DNA of 64,000 nucleotides from Dyella sp. EPa41 (GCF_016586165.1 NZ_BCPR01000006.1:35758-99757), one strand, 5' to 3'. Positions 1 through 11,667 are shown, numbered from the stretch's first letter. Made by a program: numbers and translations. The notes: generated from the sequence alone by a model not told the origin.

Positions 1-964
1 TGTCGGCTTCCAGCGGCTGTTCGAGTGACTCCACCTGCAGTTCGAGATGCGCCACGCTGCCGGCCAGGTAGATATGGCGCAGCCGCGCCTCCCACGCCGG
101 CTGCGAAGCCGGCACCGCCAGGCGCAATTGCTCGGGTCGCACGTAGGCCACGGCTTCGGTATGCCGGCCCTGCCAGGGATCGTCTTCGGGCTTCCATCCA
201 CCGGCGGCCAACCCGGCACCGTTGCGCCTCACGGTGAAGCGATTGACCTTGCCGATGAACTCGCAAACGAAGGGCGTGGCCGGTTGCTGATAGATCATTT
301 CGGGCGATCCGACCTGCTCCACGCGACCGTTGTTCATCACCGCCACGCGGTCGGCCAGCTCCAGCGCCTCTTCCTGATCGTGCGTGACGAAGACCGTCGT
401 GAGCTGGAGTTCCTCATGCAGCTCGCGCAACCAGCGGCGCAAGGCGACGCGCACCTGTGCGTCCAACGCGCCGAACGGTTCGTCCAGCAGCAGGATGTCG
501 GGTTCCACGGCCAACGCGCGCGCCAACGCCACGCGCTGACGCTGGCCGCCTGAAAGCTGCGAGGGATAGCGGCGGCCCAGCCCGTCCAGTTGCACGCGCT
601 TGAGCAGGCGCTCGACCCGCTCGCGGATCACCGCGCGCGAGGGCCGCTTGCGCCAGGGGCGCACCCGCAGGCCGAAAGCGATGTTCTCCAGCACGGTAAG
701 GTGCCGGAACAGCGCGTAATGCTGGAACACCATGCCGATATTGCGCTCGCGCGCCGTGGTGGCGAGGAAGTCCTTGCCATCCTTCAGCACGCTTCCGGTG
801 TCGGGATAATCGAGGCCGGCAAGTATGCGCAGCAAGGTCGTCTTGCCCGAGCCCGAGGGCCCCAGCAAGGCGAGGAATTCACCCGGCGCGATCTCCAGGC
901 TGACATCGTCCAGTGCCTGGTATTCGGCGAAGCGTCGGTTCAGATGGGACAGCTCGAGCGTCAT
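1..964 (-). CDS. cysA: Sulfate/thiosulfate ABC importer ATP-binding protein CysA (partial)
   Basis: This subunit hydrolyses ATP to drive sulfate/thiosulfate uptake on the cytoplasmic face of the CysTW permease. About 321 residues are visible, starting [10 protein letters not shown]; the C-terminus lies beyond the left window edge. Walker A (GPSGSGKTT, residues 35-43), the [15 protein letters not shown] signature and the Walker B region [11 protein letters not shown] are all readable, followed by a C-terminal segment that would be the TOBE-like domain. It starts 8 bases after cysW stops, so it is the last gene of the sbp-cysT-cysW-cysA operon. The family assignment follows from motifs plus neighbours. 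Confidence 0.95.
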   Translation of the reverse strand, partial: MTLELSHLNRRFAEYQALDDVSLEIAPGEFLALLGPSGSGKTTLLRILAGLDYPDTGSVLKDGKDFLATTARERNIGMVFQHYALFRHLTVLENIAFGLRVRPWRKRPSRAVIRERVERLLKRVQLDGLGRRYPSQLSGGQRQRVALARALAVEPDILLLDEPFGALDAQVRVALRRWLRELHEELQLTTVFVTHDQEEALELADRVAVMNNGRVEQVGSPEMIYQQPATPFVCEFIGKVNRFTVRRNGAGLAAGGWKPEDDPWQGRHTEAVAYVRPEQLRLAVPASQPAWEARLRHIYLAGSVAHLELQVESLEQPLEAD

Positions 965-972
965 GGGTGTCC

Positions 973-1836
973 TCAATGCCCGCCCGGCGCGTGCGCGGCG
1001 ATTTCATCACCATACCGCCATTCCAGCAGGGTTTTCACGGCCAGCGTGAGCAAGGCCAGCAGCGCCAGCAACGAGGCCACGGCGAAAGCGCCCACGTAAT
1101 CGTATTCGTTGTAGCGCATCTCCACTTCCAGCGGCATGGTCGTGGTGAGCCCGCGGATGTGCCCGGAAACCACGGACACCGCGCCGAACTCGCCCATCGC
1201 GCGCGCATTGCACAAGAGCACGCCGTACAGCAGCGCCCAGCGGATGTTCGGCATGGTGACGCGGAAAAACAGCTGCCAGCCGCTGGCCCCCAGCACGCGC
1301 GCGGCCTCTTCTTCCTCGCTGCCCTGCGACTGCATCAGCGGAATCAGCTCGCGCGCCACGAACGGCAACGTGATGAAGACCGTCACCAGGACCAGTCCGG
1401 GCACCGCGTAGATGACCTTGAGGCCATGCCCTTCCATCCACGGGCCGAACCAGCCCTGCGCGCCGAACAGCAGCACGTAGACCAGGCCGGAAATCACCGG
1501 AGAGACCGAGAACGGCAGGTCGATGAAAGCGCCGAGCAGCGTCTTGCCGCGGAATTCGAAGCGCGTCATCGCCCAGGCCGCGGCAACGCCGAAGACCACG
1601 TTGAGCGGCACCGCGATCGCCGCCACCAGCAGCGTCAGGCGAATGGCCGACCGCGCTTCAGGCTGCCAGATGGCTTGCAGGTAAGGCGCCACGCCCTGGC
1701 GGAACGCCTCCACGAACACGGTGGCGAGTGGCAGCAGAAGGAACGCGACCAGGAACACCAGGGCAAGCAGGATCAGCGCGACATGCGCGATCCGACGCGG
1801 CCAGCCCATCGAACGCGACCGTGGATGCCTGCTCAT
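973..1836 (-). CDS. cysW: Sulfate ABC transporter permease CysW
   Basis: The product is 287 residues, one of two inner-membrane permeases of the sulfate importer. The first hydrophobic segment spans residues 17-41, and about six membrane segments are predicted. The cytoplasmic loop carries the EAA-type motif ([20 protein letters not shown]) that contacts CysA, and [16 protein letters not shown] is typical of CysT/CysW. Its ATG overlaps the cysT stop by four bases, showing translational coupling. Length and order match the canonical cys operon. Confidence 0.95.
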   Translation of the reverse strand: MSRHPRSRSMGWPRRIAHVALILLALVFLVAFLLLPLATVFVEAFRQGVAPYLQAIWQPEARSAIRLTLLVAAIAVPLNVVFGVAAAWAMTRFEFRGKTLLGAFIDLPFSVSPVISGLVYVLLFGAQGWFGPWMEGHGLKVIYAVPGLVLVTVFITLPFVARELIPLMQSQGSEEEEAARVLGASGWQLFFRVTMPNIRWALLYGVLLCNARAMGEFGAVSVVSGHIRGLTTTMPLEVEMRYNEYDYVGAFAVASLLALLALLTLAVKTLLEWRYGDEIAAHAPGGH

Positions 1837-2657
1837 GCGGCACGCTCCGCCCAGCGGTTGCTCCAGCGCTGCAGCAGGGCGATGACCACCAGCAGCAGGA
1901 AGGAAAGCAGCAGCAGGGCCACGCCCAGCGCGGCGGCGCCGGCGGTGTCGAACTGTTCGAGCTTCTGCACGATCAGCAGCGGCGCGATCTCCGAATGCAT
2001 GGGGATGTTGCCCGCGATGAAGATCACCGAGCCGTATTCACCCACGGCACGCGCCAGCGCCAACGCAAAGCCGGTAAGCAGCGTGGGCGCCAGCATCGGC
2101 AGGATCACGCGGAAAAAGGTCTGGTGGCGACGCGCCCCCAGGCTTTCCGCCGCTTCTTCCACGTCGCGCTCCAGTGACGCCAGCACCGGTTGCAGCGTAC
2201 GCACCACGAAGGGGAAGCCGACGAACACCATGGCGACGAGCACGCCGATCGGCGTATACGCCACCTTGATGCCCAGCGGCTCCAGCCATCGGCCCAGCCA
2301 GCCATTGGGCGCATACAAGGTCGTGAGCGCGATACCGGCCACCGCCGTCGGCAGCGCAAACGGCAGATCCACCAGCGCGTCGAACAGGCGCCGCCCCGGG
2401 AACCGATAGCGCACCAGCACCCAGCCGATCAGCAAGCCCACCACGGCGTTGATGGATGCCGCCAGCAGGGCGCCGAACAGGCTGAGCCGCAATGCCGCCA
2501 ACGTGCGTGGGCCGGACAGCAGCTGGATCAGCCCGTGGAAGCCAATGCCGGTCGCCTTCCAGGCCAGTGCCGCCAGCGGCAGCAGGACGATCAACCCCAG
2601 GTAGGTCAGCGCATAGCCGAAGCTGAGGCCGAAACCGGGGAGCACCTGTCTTCGCAT
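1833..2657 (-). CDS. cysT: Sulfate ABC transporter permease CysT (CysU)
   Basis: This is the partner permease of CysW, 274 residues when started at [11 protein letters not shown] longer in-frame extension upstream is Arg/Ser-rich shadow sequence lying over sbp and is rejected. About six membrane segments can be seen, with the EAA-loop region [19 protein letters not shown] and the family motif [16 protein letters not shown] near the C-terminus. The start is 4 bases downstream of the sbp stop. It forms the heterodimeric channel for sulfate with CysW. Confidence 0.93.
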   Translation of the reverse strand: MRRQVLPGFGLSFGYALTYLGLIVLLPLAALAWKATGIGFHGLIQLLSGPRTLAALRLSLFGALLAASINAVVGLLIGWVLVRYRFPGRRLFDALVDLPFALPTAVAGIALTTLYAPNGWLGRWLEPLGIKVAYTPIGVLVAMVFVGFPFVVRTLQPVLASLERDVEEAAESLGARRHQTFFRVILPMLAPTLLTGFALALARAVGEYGSVIFIAGNIPMHSEIAPLLIVQKLEQFDTAGAAALGVALLLLSFLLLVVIALLQRWSNRWAERAA

Positions 2658-2661
2658 GAAA

Positions 2662-3663
2662 TCAGCGTCCCGCGCCCAACTGGTCGAAGATCGCGCCCTC
2701 GGCGAAGAACTTTGCCTGCGCCTGTCGCCAGTCGCCGAACACCTCGCCGATGGTGAACGTATGCGTGGCCGGGAACTGGCTTGCGTAGCGCGCGGCGACG
2801 TCCTGCAGGCGTGGCCGGTAATAGTTTTTCGCGGCGATCTCCTGCCCTTGCGGCGTGTACAGGAACTGCACGTACGCGTCGGCCACGGCCCGCGTGCCGT
2901 GCTTGTCCGCATTCGCATCGACCACCGACACGGGCGGCTCGGCCAGGATGGTGACCGACGGCACGACGACCTCGAACTTGTCCTTGCCCAATTGGCGCTG
3001 CGCCAGCAAAGCCTCGTTTTCCCAGGCGATCAGCACGTCGCCAATGCCGCGCTGCGCGAAGGTATTGGTGGCGCCACGTGCACCGGTATCGAGCACCGGC
3101 ACGTGCTTGTACAACTCCTGCACGTAGGCCCTGGCCTTGGCTTCGTTTCCGCCGGGCTGCTTGAGCGCATAGCCCCACGCCGCCAGGAAATTCCAGCGCG
3201 CGCCGCCGGACGACTTCGGATTGGGCGTCACCACCTGCACGCCAGGACGCACCAGGTCGGCCCAATCCTTGATGCCCTTGGGATTGCCCTTGCGCACCAG
3301 GAACACGATGGCGGAGGTATAGGGCGATGCGTTGTCCGGCAGCCGCGTCTGCCAGTTCCTGGCTATCAGGCCGCGATCGGACACGGCGTCGATGTCGTAG
3401 GCGAGCGCGAGCGTGACCACGTCGGCCGGCAGGCCATCGACCACGGAGCGTGCCTGCTTGCCCGAGCCACCATGCGACATCTGGATGGTCACGCTGTCGC
3501 CATGCTGCGCCTTCCACTGCGCGGCGAACGCGTTGTTGATGTCCCGGTACAGCTCGCGCGTCGGGTCGTAGGAAACGTTGAGCAGGGTGACATCCTTGGC
3601 TGCCACGCTGGCTGCCAGCAGGGTGCCAGCGAGCGCCACCAGGCACGGAACGAGCTTATTCAT
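2662..3663 (-). CDS. sbp: Periplasmic sulfate-binding protein
   Basis: The product is a 333-residue periplasmic solute receptor that delivers sulfate to CysTW. The chosen start ([13 protein letters not shown]) gives a clear Sec signal peptide ending VAA, and an AGGAGA ribosome site lies just upstream. The mature part has family motifs such as [27 protein letters not shown] and [20 protein letters not shown]. First gene of the operon. The 120 bases upstream hold a small inverted repeat (CATGGC TTC GCCATG, 3741-3755) between this gene and the preceding FAD gene. Sbp and CysP cannot be told apart from sequence alone. Confidence 0.93.
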   Translation of the reverse strand: MNKLVPCLVALAGTLLAASVAAKDVTLLNVSYDPTRELYRDINNAFAAQWKAQHGDSVTIQMSHGGSGKQARSVVDGLPADVVTLALAYDIDAVSDRGLIARNWQTRLPDNASPYTSAIVFLVRKGNPKGIKDWADLVRPGVQVVTPNPKSSGGARWNFLAAWGYALKQPGGNEAKARAYVQELYKHVPVLDTGARGATNTFAQRGIGDVLIAWENEALLAQRQLGKDKFEVVVPSVTILAEPPVSVVDANADKHGTRAVADAYVQFLYTPQGQEIAAKNYYRPRLQDVAARYASQFPATHTFTIGEVFGDWRQAQAKFFAEGAIFDQLGAGR

Positions 3664-3787
3664 GACGTCTCCTGCGAAGGCACGAACGACCAGACTATCG
3701 GGCCGGCGTGCGTATGCGAAATCGCAATATGGCATAACCTCATGGCTTCGCCATGCGCGAAATCAGCGCAATCCCCCTTGACTCGCC

Positions 3788-5191
3788 TCACGAACCTTCG
3801 CTGACGCTGTCGCGGGACGCGCGCGCGCTGCCCATTGCCACCATGTGCTGCGCCAACCGATGGGCGGCCGCACGGATTTCCGGCATGGCCGTACATTCCC
3901 ACAGATTGCCGCGAAGCAGCGACCCGATCGCGTACAGGCCCGGCCGTGGCGCGCCGCGATCGTCGAGCAGCTGGCCATCCGGATGGGCGGAAATACCCAA
4001 CTGCAGGGGATCGGCCACGGCGAGGCCATCGCGCAGCAACTGCGAAAGCAGTTCGTGGGCACCATAGGCGACCGCGGTATCCAGCCCGGTGGCCTGGATG
4101 ACCAGATCCGCCTCGATGGTCGCCACGAGCTGCGTCGCGCGCTCACGCAGCGTCAGCTGCAAGGGGGAGGAGCCATCGACATCGAGCACGCGCGATGCAA
4201 GCACCTGCAGCCTCCCCTCTTCCTGCAATTGGTGGATCGCCTCGCCCGAGGCCGGCGCCATGCGATGACGCGAGGCTTCCCAGATCCAGCGTGCATGGCG
4301 CAAGAACTGGCGACGCTGCGGGTGGCTCATGCGTTGCCAGAGCAACGCATTGATGGGCCGCATGCCATCGACGAGGCTGCGCCAATCCGTATCGGGCGCC
4401 TCCGCCATGGCGCGTCGCACCAGCCGCAGCATCGCCGCCGGGCCGTCGCTGGCCAGCAAGGCGCGGTTGAGTTCCTGCTGGTGCGCATAGGTACCGAGCG
4501 GCAGTGCAGAGTGCGTGAAGGGCCACAGGCCGTGGCGCGACACGGCCAAGAGTTCCGCGTGCGGCCATCGCACGGCGGCCGACAGCAAGGTGTCGACCGC
4601 GGTGAGCCCGGTGCCGATGACGACGATGCGCCGCGGCGGTTTGGGGTGGCGATCCAGCCGCCATGGATCGAGTTCATAGGCGCCGCCGGCCAATGCCGTG
4701 GTCGACACGGTGCGCAGCGGCCGCTGCGACAACGAGCCGATCGCCAGCACCACCCGCGAAACATCAAGCCAGCGGTCGGCCCCGATACGCACGGCGTAAC
4801 CACCCTCGGCGCGCGCCATCACTTCGCGTGCGCTGCCCGGATGGATGCGAAAGCTTCGGCCGGCGCGGCGCGCCGCATCGATGCGCGCACCGACCTGCGC
4901 CTGGATGAAATCGCCGAACAAACGGCGCGGCAGGAAGTCCGTGCCTTTGACCTGGCCGAGCTGGCGCGACGCATGCTGGATGAAATCCTCCGCGTGCTCA
5001 TGGAACACCCCCATGCCTGACGCACGCACGTTCAGCAGGTGCCTGTCATCGCCCGTGGCGTAGGCGACGCCGCGCCCCGGCGTCTGCTGCCCGACGATCC
5101 AATGGACCGTCCCGGCCTCGTATTGCGCAAGCAACTCGCCAAAGGCGGCCGCGCCCGCTGCCCCACCACCGATCACCGCGATATCAGCCAT
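3788..5191 (-). CDS. FAD/NAD(P)-binding oxidoreductase-like protein
   Basis: A 467-residue protein of the NAD_binding_9 type. The N-terminus has a dinucleotide-binding glycine motif (VIGGGAAGAAA, residues 6-16) and a second Rossmann motif (VIGTGLTAVDT) mid-protein. The start at MADIAVIGG places the motif as in relatives and has GGAG upstream; the longer in-frame ORF adds 41 unlikely residues. It is co-directional with and 124 bases upstream of the sulfate operon, suggesting but not proving a link to sulfur or siderophore metabolism. Substrate unknown. Confidence 0.8.
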   Translation of the reverse strand: MADIAVIGGGAAGAAAFGELLAQYEAGTVHWIVGQQTPGRGVAYATGDDRHLLNVRASGMGVFHEHAEDFIQHASRQLGQVKGTDFLPRRLFGDFIQAQVGARIDAARRAGRSFRIHPGSAREVMARAEGGYAVRIGADRWLDVSRVVLAIGSLSQRPLRTVSTTALAGGAYELDPWRLDRHPKPPRRIVVIGTGLTAVDTLLSAAVRWPHAELLAVSRHGLWPFTHSALPLGTYAHQQELNRALLASDGPAAMLRLVRRAMAEAPDTDWRSLVDGMRPINALLWQRMSHPQRRQFLRHARWIWEASRHRMAPASGEAIHQLQEEGRLQVLASRVLDVDGSSPLQLTLRERATQLVATIEADLVIQATGLDTAVAYGAHELLSQLLRDGLAVADPLQLGISAHPDGQLLDDRGAPRPGLYAIGSLLRGNLWECTAMPEIRAAAHRLAQHMVAMGSARASRDSVSEGS

Positions 5192-5436
5192 CACTCGCTC
5201 CTCGGACTGCGGACATGACACCGGACGATCCGTCGACGACGGGTCAACCGGCGACGTTCCCCTTAGCTTCACACCACAGGTGAAAACGATCTTCACGACA
5301 CTGGATGATTCCAATCACCCGGTCGAAGCCTGTGTCGCAGGCTCACGCACCGTCGATGCGATGCCTGCCTGCGTGATGCAGAATCAAACATAGGCGCCGT
5401 TAAGGTGGCGCTAGCCGTCCGTCGCGTTGCAGCACG

Positions 5437-5464
5437 CCTCATTCCCCGGAGGTTATGAGGCGGG
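5437..5464 (-). other. Stem-loop just after the his operon
   Basis: A perfect 8-bp inverted repeat (CGCCTCAT / ATGAGGCG) with a 12-base loop starts 5 bases beyond the hisIE stop codon. There is no run of T after it on the minus strand, so it is not a classical intrinsic terminator. It may protect the 3' end of the his mRNA or help Rho-dependent termination. The remaining bases from 5192 to 5436 show no gene. Confidence 0.4.
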
Positions 5465-5469
5465 TCCCG

Positions 5470-6102
5470 TCAGTGCCCGCCGCGATCGGCATGCCGTTGC
5501 GCGAGCACGGTGGCGACCTCGGAAAGGCCGAGGCCGCGCGCGCGCAGGGTCACCAGCAGGTGGAAGATGAGATCGGCCGCCTCACCGAGCAGCGCGTCGT
5601 CGTCCTGCGCGACGGCGGCGAGCGCCGTTTCCACGCCTTCTTCGCCGACCTTCTGCGCCATCCGCCGGATGCCGCCTTCGAACAGGCGCGTCGTATAGCT
5701 GCCCTCCGGGCGCTCGGCGTGCCGGCGCGCCACCAGCGCATCCAGCTCGGCAAGAAAACCGCCCGCCGGACGCACGTCATCGCCAAAGCAGCTGCTCGTG
5801 CCCTTGTGGCAGGTCGGTCCATGCGGGTCGGCCATGACCAGCAGCGTGTCCGCGTCGCAATCGATGCGCAGCGATTTCAACACCAGCACGTTGCCGGATG
5901 TTTCGCCCTTGGTCCACAGGCGCTGCTTGCTTCGGCTGTAGAAGGTCACATGGCCGGTGGCCCGTGTCGTCGCCAAAGCATCGGCATTCATATAGCCCAG
6001 CATCAACACTTCGCCGGTCAACCAGTGCTGCACGATGACCGGCAGCAAACCGGCACCCTTGGACCAGTCGGGCTGCGTGGAATCGGGGAAAGTCGAAGTC
6101 AT
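5470..6102 (-). CDS. hisI: Bifunctional phosphoribosyl-AMP cyclohydrolase / phosphoribosyl-ATP pyrophosphatase
   Basis: HisIE, 210 residues, performs steps 2 and 3 of histidine synthesis. The N-terminal cyclohydrolase half has [17 protein letters not shown] and the metal-binding DCDAD and CHKGTSSCF motifs. The C-terminal half (from about residue 120) is the pyrophosphohydrolase, with [13 protein letters not shown] and [12 protein letters not shown]. The start [10 protein letters not shown] was chosen over an upstream Met because the upstream 28 residues fall in the gap after hisF and are not family-like. Last gene of the his operon. Confidence 0.95.
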   Translation of the reverse strand: MTSTFPDSTQPDWSKGAGLLPVIVQHWLTGEVLMLGYMNADALATTRATGHVTFYSRSKQRLWTKGETSGNVLVLKSLRIDCDADTLLVMADPHGPTCHKGTSSCFGDDVRPAGGFLAELDALVARRHAERPEGSYTTRLFEGGIRRMAQKVGEEGVETALAAVAQDDDALLGEAADLIFHLLVTLRARGLGLSEVATVLAQRHADRGGH

Positions 6103-6161
6103 CTTGAATGTCCGGAAAGTGGCGCCCATCGCTGCGCGAAAGAGGCGCCGGTCGATCGATG

Positions 6162-6932
6162 CTAAGGCCGTACGTTGACGCCCCACGCGGCCAGTGATTG
6201 CTTCAGTGCAGGTATGGCGATGGCACCGGAATGAAACACGCTTGCCGCGAGCGCGCCGTCCACATCGGCCTGCGCGAATGCGTCATGGAAGTGCTCGGGC
6301 GCGCCGGCTCCGCCCGAGGCAATCAATGGCACATGGCAGAGCGCGCGCACGACGGCCAGCTGTTCAAGGTCGTAACCCTGCCGCACGCCATCGCTGCCCA
6401 TGCAATTGAGCACGATTTCGCCGGCCCCGCGCTGCTGCGCCTCCAGGATCCAGTCCAGCGTGCGGCGCGGCAGTGCCTGCGTCCGCGTCGGATCACCGGT
6501 GTACTGCCGCACGCGCCATTCGCCGTCCGCGTCGCGCAGGCTGTCCACGCCGACCACCACGCACTGCACGCCGAAAGCGGCAGCCAGTTCGCCGATCAAG
6601 GCCGGGCGCTCCAGCGCAGGCGAGTTGACCGAAATCTTGTCGGCACCCGCATGCAGCACCGCCCTCGCCTCTTCCACGCTGCGGATGCCACCGGCCACGC
6701 AGAACGGAATATCGATGACGCTCGCGACGCGCTCCACCCATCCACGATCGACGCTGCGCCCCTCGGGGCTGGCGGTGATGTCGTAGAACACCAGTTCGTC
6801 CGCACCTTCGTCGCGATAACGAAGCGCGAGGTCGACGATCTCGCCCATCACGACGTGATCGCGGAACCGCACGCCCTTGACGACCTTGCCGTCGCGCACG
6901 TCCAGGCAGGGGATGATGCGTCTGCTCAGCAT
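6162..6932 (-). CDS. hisF: Imidazole glycerol phosphate synthase subunit HisF
   Basis: The cyclase subunit, 256 residues and full length, makes IGP and AICAR from PRFAR using ammonia supplied by HisH. It starts with the canonical [21 protein letters not shown]11 is the N-terminal catalytic aspartate and NCMGSDG is the second phosphate/catalytic region. It is a TIM barrel. It overlaps the hisA stop by 7 bases and precedes hisIE by 59 bases. Confidence 0.97.
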   Translation of the reverse strand: MLSRRIIPCLDVRDGKVVKGVRFRDHVVMGEIVDLALRYRDEGADELVFYDITASPEGRSVDRGWVERVASVIDIPFCVAGGIRSVEEARAVLHAGADKISVNSPALERPALIGELAAAFGVQCVVVGVDSLRDADGEWRVRQYTGDPTRTQALPRRTLDWILEAQQRGAGEIVLNCMGSDGVRQGYDLEQLAVVRALCHVPLIASGGAGAPEHFHDAFAQADVDGALAASVFHSGAIAIPALKQSLAAWGVNVRP

Positions 6933-7654
6933 GCCAAGGCCTCCTCCACGCTGAAGCGGCCTTCGAGCAAGGCCCGCCCGAGGATGACGCCCTTGGCGCC
7001 TGCCTCGCGCGCTGCGCGAATGTCGTCGAGCGAGCGCACGCCGCCGGAAGCCTGCACCGCCAGGCTCGGCACCGTGGCCGACAGATGGGCGTACAGGTCG
7101 AGATTGAATCCGGCGAGCATGCCGTCACGATGGATGTCCGTGCACAACAGGTGCCGCGCACCGCGCACCGCATACCATGGCGCCAGCTCATCCAGGGTAC
7201 GCGCTTCGGTCTCGGTCCATCCCGCGCTGGGCAGGCGCCACGCGCCGTCCTGCTGCAAGGTGTCCAGCGCCAGCGTGATGCGCCCGGCGCCATGCGTTGA
7301 GAGCCATCCGGCGACACGCTCCGGTTCACGGATGGCGAGGCTGCCGACCACCACGCGCGACACGCCGGCGTCGAACAGGCGCTGCACGTCGGCTTCCGAA
7401 CGCACGCCGCCGCCGGCCTGGATTCGCATGCCATCGCGGGCGATCGATTCGATCACCGCGAGGTTTTCCAGGCTGCCGCCACGGGCGCCATCCAGGTCCA
7501 CCAGGTGCAGCCATTCGGCGCCGGCCTGCGCATAGCGGCCAGCCAGCGCCCGCGGGTCGAATTCATAGGTGGTCTGCTGCGCGTAGTCGCCCTGCTTGAG
7601 GCGCACCACGCGGCCGCTGCGAAGATCGATGGCGGGGATGACGGTAAAGCTCAT
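6926..7654 (-). CDS. hisA: ProFAR isomerase HisA
   Basis: The isomerase, 242 residues, converts ProFAR to PRFAR, step 4 of the pathway. The N-terminus [24 protein letters not shown] carries the catalytic aspartate of the half-barrel family. [13 protein letters not shown] and [11 protein letters not shown] are the C-terminal phosphate-binding loops. It overlaps hisH by 4 bases upstream and hisF by 7 downstream. Confidence 0.97.
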   Translation of the reverse strand: MSFTVIPAIDLRSGRVVRLKQGDYAQQTTYEFDPRALAGRYAQAGAEWLHLVDLDGARGGSLENLAVIESIARDGMRIQAGGGVRSEADVQRLFDAGVSRVVVGSLAIREPERVAGWLSTHGAGRITLALDTLQQDGAWRLPSAGWTETEARTLDELAPWYAVRGARHLLCTDIHRDGMLAGFNLDLYAHLSATVPSLAVQASGGVRSLDDIRAAREAGAKGVILGRALLEGRFSVEEALAC

Positions 7655-8241
7655 AGCTCGAGGAAATTCTTCAGCAGGCGGGCGCCGACCTTGGCCGAAC
7701 GCTCGGGGTGGAACTGCATGCCATGGAAGTTGCCTCGCGAAATCACGCAGGCAAAGTCATCGCCGTAATCGGTGGAAGCCAGCGCATAGTCGCCCATCGG
7801 CACCGCGTAGCTGTGCACGAAGTACGCCCACTCGTCATCGCCCAGGCCAGCCAGCAACGGATGCTCGCGCTGGCGGCGTACGCGATTCCAGCCCATGTGC
7901 GGCACGCGCCGGCCAGGCTGCTCCGCAAAGCGACGCACCGTTGCCGGCACGACGCCGAGACACGCGGTGTCACCCTCTTCCGAGCGTTCGCACAAGAGCT
8001 GCATGCCCAGGCAAACGCCCAGCACCGGCTGCGTAAGCGAGCGGATCTCCTCGACCAGGCCAAGCTCGCGCAGGCGAGCCATGCCCGGGCCGGCGGCGCC
8101 GACGCCCGGAAGAATCACCTTGTCCGCGGTGCGGATGGTCTCGGCGTCGGAGGTGAGCGCAGCGTCCACGCCCAGACGCTGCAGGGCATAGCGCACGGAC
8201 CCGATATTGGTGCCGCCCGCATCAACCAGCACGACACCCAT
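7651..8241 (-). CDS. hisH: Imidazole glycerol phosphate synthase glutaminase subunit HisH
   Basis: A class I glutamine amidotransferase, 196 residues, feeding ammonia to HisF. The start is [20 protein letters not shown]. The nucleophile cysteine sits in VLGVCLGMQLLCE, and the His/Glu of the triad are in the C-terminal GMQFHPERS. The hisB TGA and the hisH ATG share one base, so the genes are translationally coupled. A longer in-frame extension into hisB is rejected. Confidence 0.96.
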   Translation of the reverse strand: MGVVLVDAGGTNIGSVRYALQRLGVDAALTSDAETIRTADKVILPGVGAAGPGMARLRELGLVEEIRSLTQPVLGVCLGMQLLCERSEEGDTACLGVVPATVRRFAEQPGRRVPHMGWNRVRRQREHPLLAGLGDDEWAYFVHSYAVPMGDYALASTDYGDDFACVISRGNFHGMQFHPERSAKVGARLLKNFLEL

Positions 8242-9305
8242 CACAGCGCTCCCTTGGTGCTGGGCAGGTCGCTGCCTTCGCGCCGGATCGCCTGGCGCAA
8301 CGCCCGCGCCACGACCTTGAAACAGGCTTCCACCATGTGGTGCGCATTCTCGCCCTGCACGCTCAGGTGCAGGTTGGCGCCCAGCGTCTCGCACAGTGAA
8401 CGGAAGAAATGCGGCACGAGCTCGGTGGGTATGTCGCCCACGCGTTCACGCGGGAACCGTCCCTCGAAGACGAAATAGGGGCGACCGGAGAGATCGAGCG
8501 CGGCACTGGCCTGCGCTTCGTCCATGGGCAGCACGAAGCCATAGCGGCCGATGCCGCGCTTGTCGCCCAACGCCTGGCGCAGGGCCTGGCCGAGCGCCAG
8601 CGCGCAATCCTCGATGGTGTGGTGTTCGTCGATATGCGTATCGCCGTCGCAACCCAACGCCAGCGCGAAGCCACCGTGCTTGCCGATCTGCTCCAGCATG
8701 TGGTCGAAGAAGCCCAGGCCGGTATGGATCTGCGGCTCGGCGGTCTTGTCCAGGTTGACGCTCACGGTAATGCGCGTCTCGCGGGTGTTGCGCTCGACCG
8801 TGGCCATGCGCGGCGCGTCGAGCAACTGGTGCGCGACCTCGTTCCACGCGAGCCCCTGTGGGCCGACGCGAAAGCCGCGCACGCCCATGTTCGCGGCGAA
8901 CTGCAGGTCGGTCTCGCGGTCGCCGACCATCGCCGACGCCGCGCGGCTCCATCCATCATCGGCGAGATAGTGCCGAAGCATGCCCACGCCCGGCTTGCGC
9001 GTGTCCTTGTTCTCGTGCGGGAAACTGCGGTCGATCAGGACTTCGCGCACCGTGATCCCCTGCGAGGAAAGAATGCGCATCAGCAGTTCGTGCGGGCCGG
9101 TGAAATCGGCCTCCGGAAAGCTGTCGGTGCCAAGGCCATCCTGGTTGGTCACCATCACCAGCTCGTAACCGCCCGCCACGATGCGCTGCAACGCGCCGAT
9201 CACGCCCGGCAACAGCGCGAACTTCTCGAAGCTGTCGATCTGGAAATCTGCCGGCTCCTCGATGAGGCAACCGTCGCGGTCGATGAAGAGTATCTTGCGG
9301 CTCAT
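8241..9305 (-). CDS. hisB: Bifunctional histidinol-phosphatase / imidazoleglycerol-phosphate dehydratase
   Basis: HisB, 354 residues, fuses a HAD-type histidinol-phosphate phosphatase (residues 1 to about 165, nucleophile motif [12 protein letters not shown]) to an IGP dehydratase (about 166-354). The dehydratase has the two metal-binding histidine clusters [13 protein letters not shown] / [14 protein letters not shown] and HFFRSLC / [12 protein letters not shown]. The fused form is typical of Gammaproteobacteria. It overlaps hisC by 4 bases. Confidence 0.97.
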   Translation of the reverse strand: MSRKILFIDRDGCLIEEPADFQIDSFEKFALLPGVIGALQRIVAGGYELVMVTNQDGLGTDSFPEADFTGPHELLMRILSSQGITVREVLIDRSFPHENKDTRKPGVGMLRHYLADDGWSRAASAMVGDRETDLQFAANMGVRGFRVGPQGLAWNEVAHQLLDAPRMATVERNTRETRITVSVNLDKTAEPQIHTGLGFFDHMLEQIGKHGGFALALGCDGDTHIDEHHTIEDCALALGQALRQALGDKRGIGRYGFVLPMDEAQASAALDLSGRPYFVFEGRFPRERVGDIPTELVPHFFRSLCETLGANLHLSVQGENAHHMVEACFKVVARALRQAIRREGSDLPSTKGAL

Positions 9306-10363
9306 GCGTCGATGTCCTGGAGCACGGCGAGCACGCGGTCGTTTTCTTCCGCGGTGCCGATGGTGATGCGCAATGCGTCGCCCAACCGTGGATAACGACG
9401 TACGTCGCGAACCACGATGCCGGCGTCGAGCAGGCGCTGGTAGACCGTGGCGGGATCGTCCAGCCGCACCGCCAGGAAGTTGGCTTGCGACGGCAGCACC
9501 GCGCGCACGCCCGGCAAGGCCGCCAGCGCCGCGGCCATCCGCGCGCGCTGCTCACGCACGATGGCGATGTGTTGCCGCGCATCGGCTTGGCCAGCCGCCG
9601 TCAGCGCCTGCAGCGCCAGCGCCACGCAAGGGCGCGGCAACGGGTATGGCGCGATGATGCGACGGAGCAACGCGATCACCTCTTCGTTCGCCAGCAGGGT
9701 GCCGATGCGCGCGCCCGCCAGCGCCCAGGCCTTGGACAGCGTGCGCAGCACGGCGAGGTTGTCGTAGCGGTCGATCAGTGGTGCCGCGCTCGCCATGTCG
9801 GAAAATTCGATATAGGCCTCATCCACCACCAGCAATGCCCGGCCGGAGAGTGCCTGCGCAAGGCGCTCCACCTGGGCCTGGGTCACCCGCTGGCCCGTCG
9901 GATTGTTTGGCGTGCACACGAACACCAGCTTCACCGCCGGTGTCAGTGCGGCAAGCGCGGCGTCCACGTCCAGCGAGAAATCCTCGGCCAGTGGAAGCTC
10001 CAGCACCGCCGCGTTCTGGATGCGCGCGCATACGGCGTACATGCCGAAGGTCGGCGGCTGGATCGCGATGGCGTCTTCCCCGGCGCGGCAAAACGCGCGG
10101 ACCAGCAAGTCGATCGCCTCGTCGCTGCCCCGCCCCACCAGCACCTGCGCCGGACGCACGCCATAGAGCGTCGCCAGCGCTTCGATCAGCGCGGGCGGTT
10201 GCGGGTCGGGATAGCGGTTGCAGTCCAGCGCGTCATCGCCGGGTGGCGCCCAGGAGGATTCGTTCGCGTTGAGCAGGATCGCGCCGCCGCTCGCCTCCAT
10301 GCGCGCGGAGGAATACGGCTGCATGGCGCGAATCTCCGGGCGTGCAATGTCCACGATGCTCAT
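9302..10363 (-). CDS. hisC: Histidinol-phosphate aminotransferase HisC
   Basis: A PLP enzyme, 353 residues, transaminating imidazole acetol phosphate. The start [19 protein letters not shown] overlaps the hisD stop by an ATGA junction; the longer in-frame extension is shadow of hisD. Family marks are [22 protein letters not shown], the PLP-binding lysine in [14 protein letters not shown] and the DEAYIEF motif. Confidence 0.96.
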   Translation of the reverse strand: MSIVDIARPEIRAMQPYSSARMEASGGAILLNANESSWAPPGDDALDCNRYPDPQPPALIEALATLYGVRPAQVLVGRGSDEAIDLLVRAFCRAGEDAIAIQPPTFGMYAVCARIQNAAVLELPLAEDFSLDVDAALAALTPAVKLVFVCTPNNPTGQRVTQAQVERLAQALSGRALLVVDEAYIEFSDMASAAPLIDRYDNLAVLRTLSKAWALAGARIGTLLANEEVIALLRRIIAPYPLPRPCVALALQALTAAGQADARQHIAIVREQRARMAAALAALPGVRAVLPSQANFLAVRLDDPATVYQRLLDAGIVVRDVRRYPRLGDALRITIGTAEENDRVLAVLQDIDA

Positions 10364-11667
10364 GCGGCCGTCTCCAACGCGGCAAGGCGCAGGGTGACGG
10401 CGCGGCGGTGCGCCTCCAACTGCTCGGCGGCGGCCAGCGTCGCCGTGCAGGGACCGATCTCGCGCAGGCCAGCCGGCGAGAGTTCCTGCACGGTGATCTG
10501 CTTCTGGTAGCTCGCCACGGAAACGCCGCTGTAGCTGCGTGCATAACCGTAGGTAGGCAGCACGTGGTTGCTGCCGCTGCAATAGTCACCCACGGACTCC
10601 GGCGTCCACGCGCCGAGGAACACCGAACCGGCGCTCTGCACGCCCGCCAGCAGGTCGCGCGGCTGTTCCACCTGCAGGATCAGGTGCTCGGGCGCGTAGC
10701 GATTGCTCACCTCCACCGCCTGCGCCAGCGACGACACGGCAATCAGCCGGCTCTGCGAGAGTGCCTGCGTGGCGATGTCCGCGCGCGGCAGCAGTGCGCA
10801 CTGTTGCGCCACCTCGCTTTCGACGGCGTCCAGCAACGACGCCGACGGGCTGAGCAGGATCACCTGCGAATCCGGGCCATGCTCGGCCTGCGACAACAGG
10901 TCGGCGGCGACGAAGGCCGCATTGGCCTGCTCATCGGCAATCACCAGCACTTCCGAGGGACCGGCCGGCATGTCGATGGCGGCACCCTCCGGGTCGGACG
11001 ACACCTGCAGCTTCGCCTCGGTCACCCAGGCATTGCCGGGACCAAACAGCTTGTCGCACTTGGGCACCGATACGGTGCCATAGGCCATGGCCGCGATCGC
11101 CTGCGCGCCGCCCAGCTTGAACACCTTGTGCACGCCGGTGATCCGTGCCGCATACAACACGGCTTCGTCGCAGCGTCCGTCCGCGCGCGCCGGCGAGCAC
11201 AGCACAACCTCGGCGCAACCGGCGATGCGTGCGGGCACGCCCAGCATCAGCGCGGTGGACGGCAACGGCGCGCTGCCCGCAGGCACGTACAGGCCAACCC
11301 GACGGATCGGCCGCAGTATGCGCTCGACGCGCACGCCATTGGCCGTGTCCAGCGCCACCGGCTGGGGAGCCGCCGCGCGGTGGAACGCATCGATGCGCGC
11401 GGAGGCCTCCTCGATGGCGGCTTTCAGTGCCGGTGCCAGGCGCGCTTCGGCTTCGTCGATTTCCTGCGCGGATACTTCAATGGCATCGAGGGTGCAGCGG
11501 TCGAAGCGTGCGCTGAGCTCGCGCAGCGCCTGGTCGCCGTCCGCGCGCACGCGCGCGACGATCTGCTCCACGCCGTTGCGCAGCGTCTCGGCGCGCGACT
11601 GCGCCGGACGGGCCAGCGCCGCGCGACGCGCCGCGTTGTCGAGTGCATTCCAATCAAGGCGGTTCAT
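10360..11667 (-). CDS. hisD: Histidinol dehydrogenase HisD
   Basis: The zinc- and NAD-dependent dehydrogenase of the last two steps, 435 residues. Recognisable segments are [56 protein letters not shown] and the C-terminal GSNHVLPT with the catalytic histidine region. It starts 27 bases after the hisG stop, the only real gap in the upstream part of the operon. Confidence 0.97.
   Translation of the reverse strand: MNRLDWNALDNAARRAALARPAQSRAETLRNGVEQIVARVRADGDQALRELSARFDRCTLDAIEVSAQEIDEAEARLAPALKAAIEEASARIDAFHRAAAPQPVALDTANGVRVERILRPIRRVGLYVPAGSAPLPSTALMLGVPARIAGCAEVVLCSPARADGRCDEAVLYAARITGVHKVFKLGGAQAIAAMAYGTVSVPKCDKLFGPGNAWVTEAKLQVSSDPEGAAIDMPAGPSEVLVIADEQANAAFVAADLLSQAEHGPDSQVILLSPSASLLDAVESEVAQQCALLPRADIATQALSQSRLIAVSSLAQAVEVSNRYAPEHLILQVEQPRDLLAGVQSAGSVFLGAWTPESVGDYCSGSNHVLPTYGYARSYSGVSVASYQKQITVQELSPAGLREIGPCTATLAAAEQLEAHRRAVTLRLAALETAA

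Noticed and set aside
913..2409. A 498-codon plus-strand open frame over the sulfate genes
   Set aside because: Antisense shadow of cysW and cysT; sequence is low-complexity Arg/His/Gln.
5437..5464. A Rho-independent terminator of the his operon
   Set aside because: Stem is good but there is no T-run on the minus strand.
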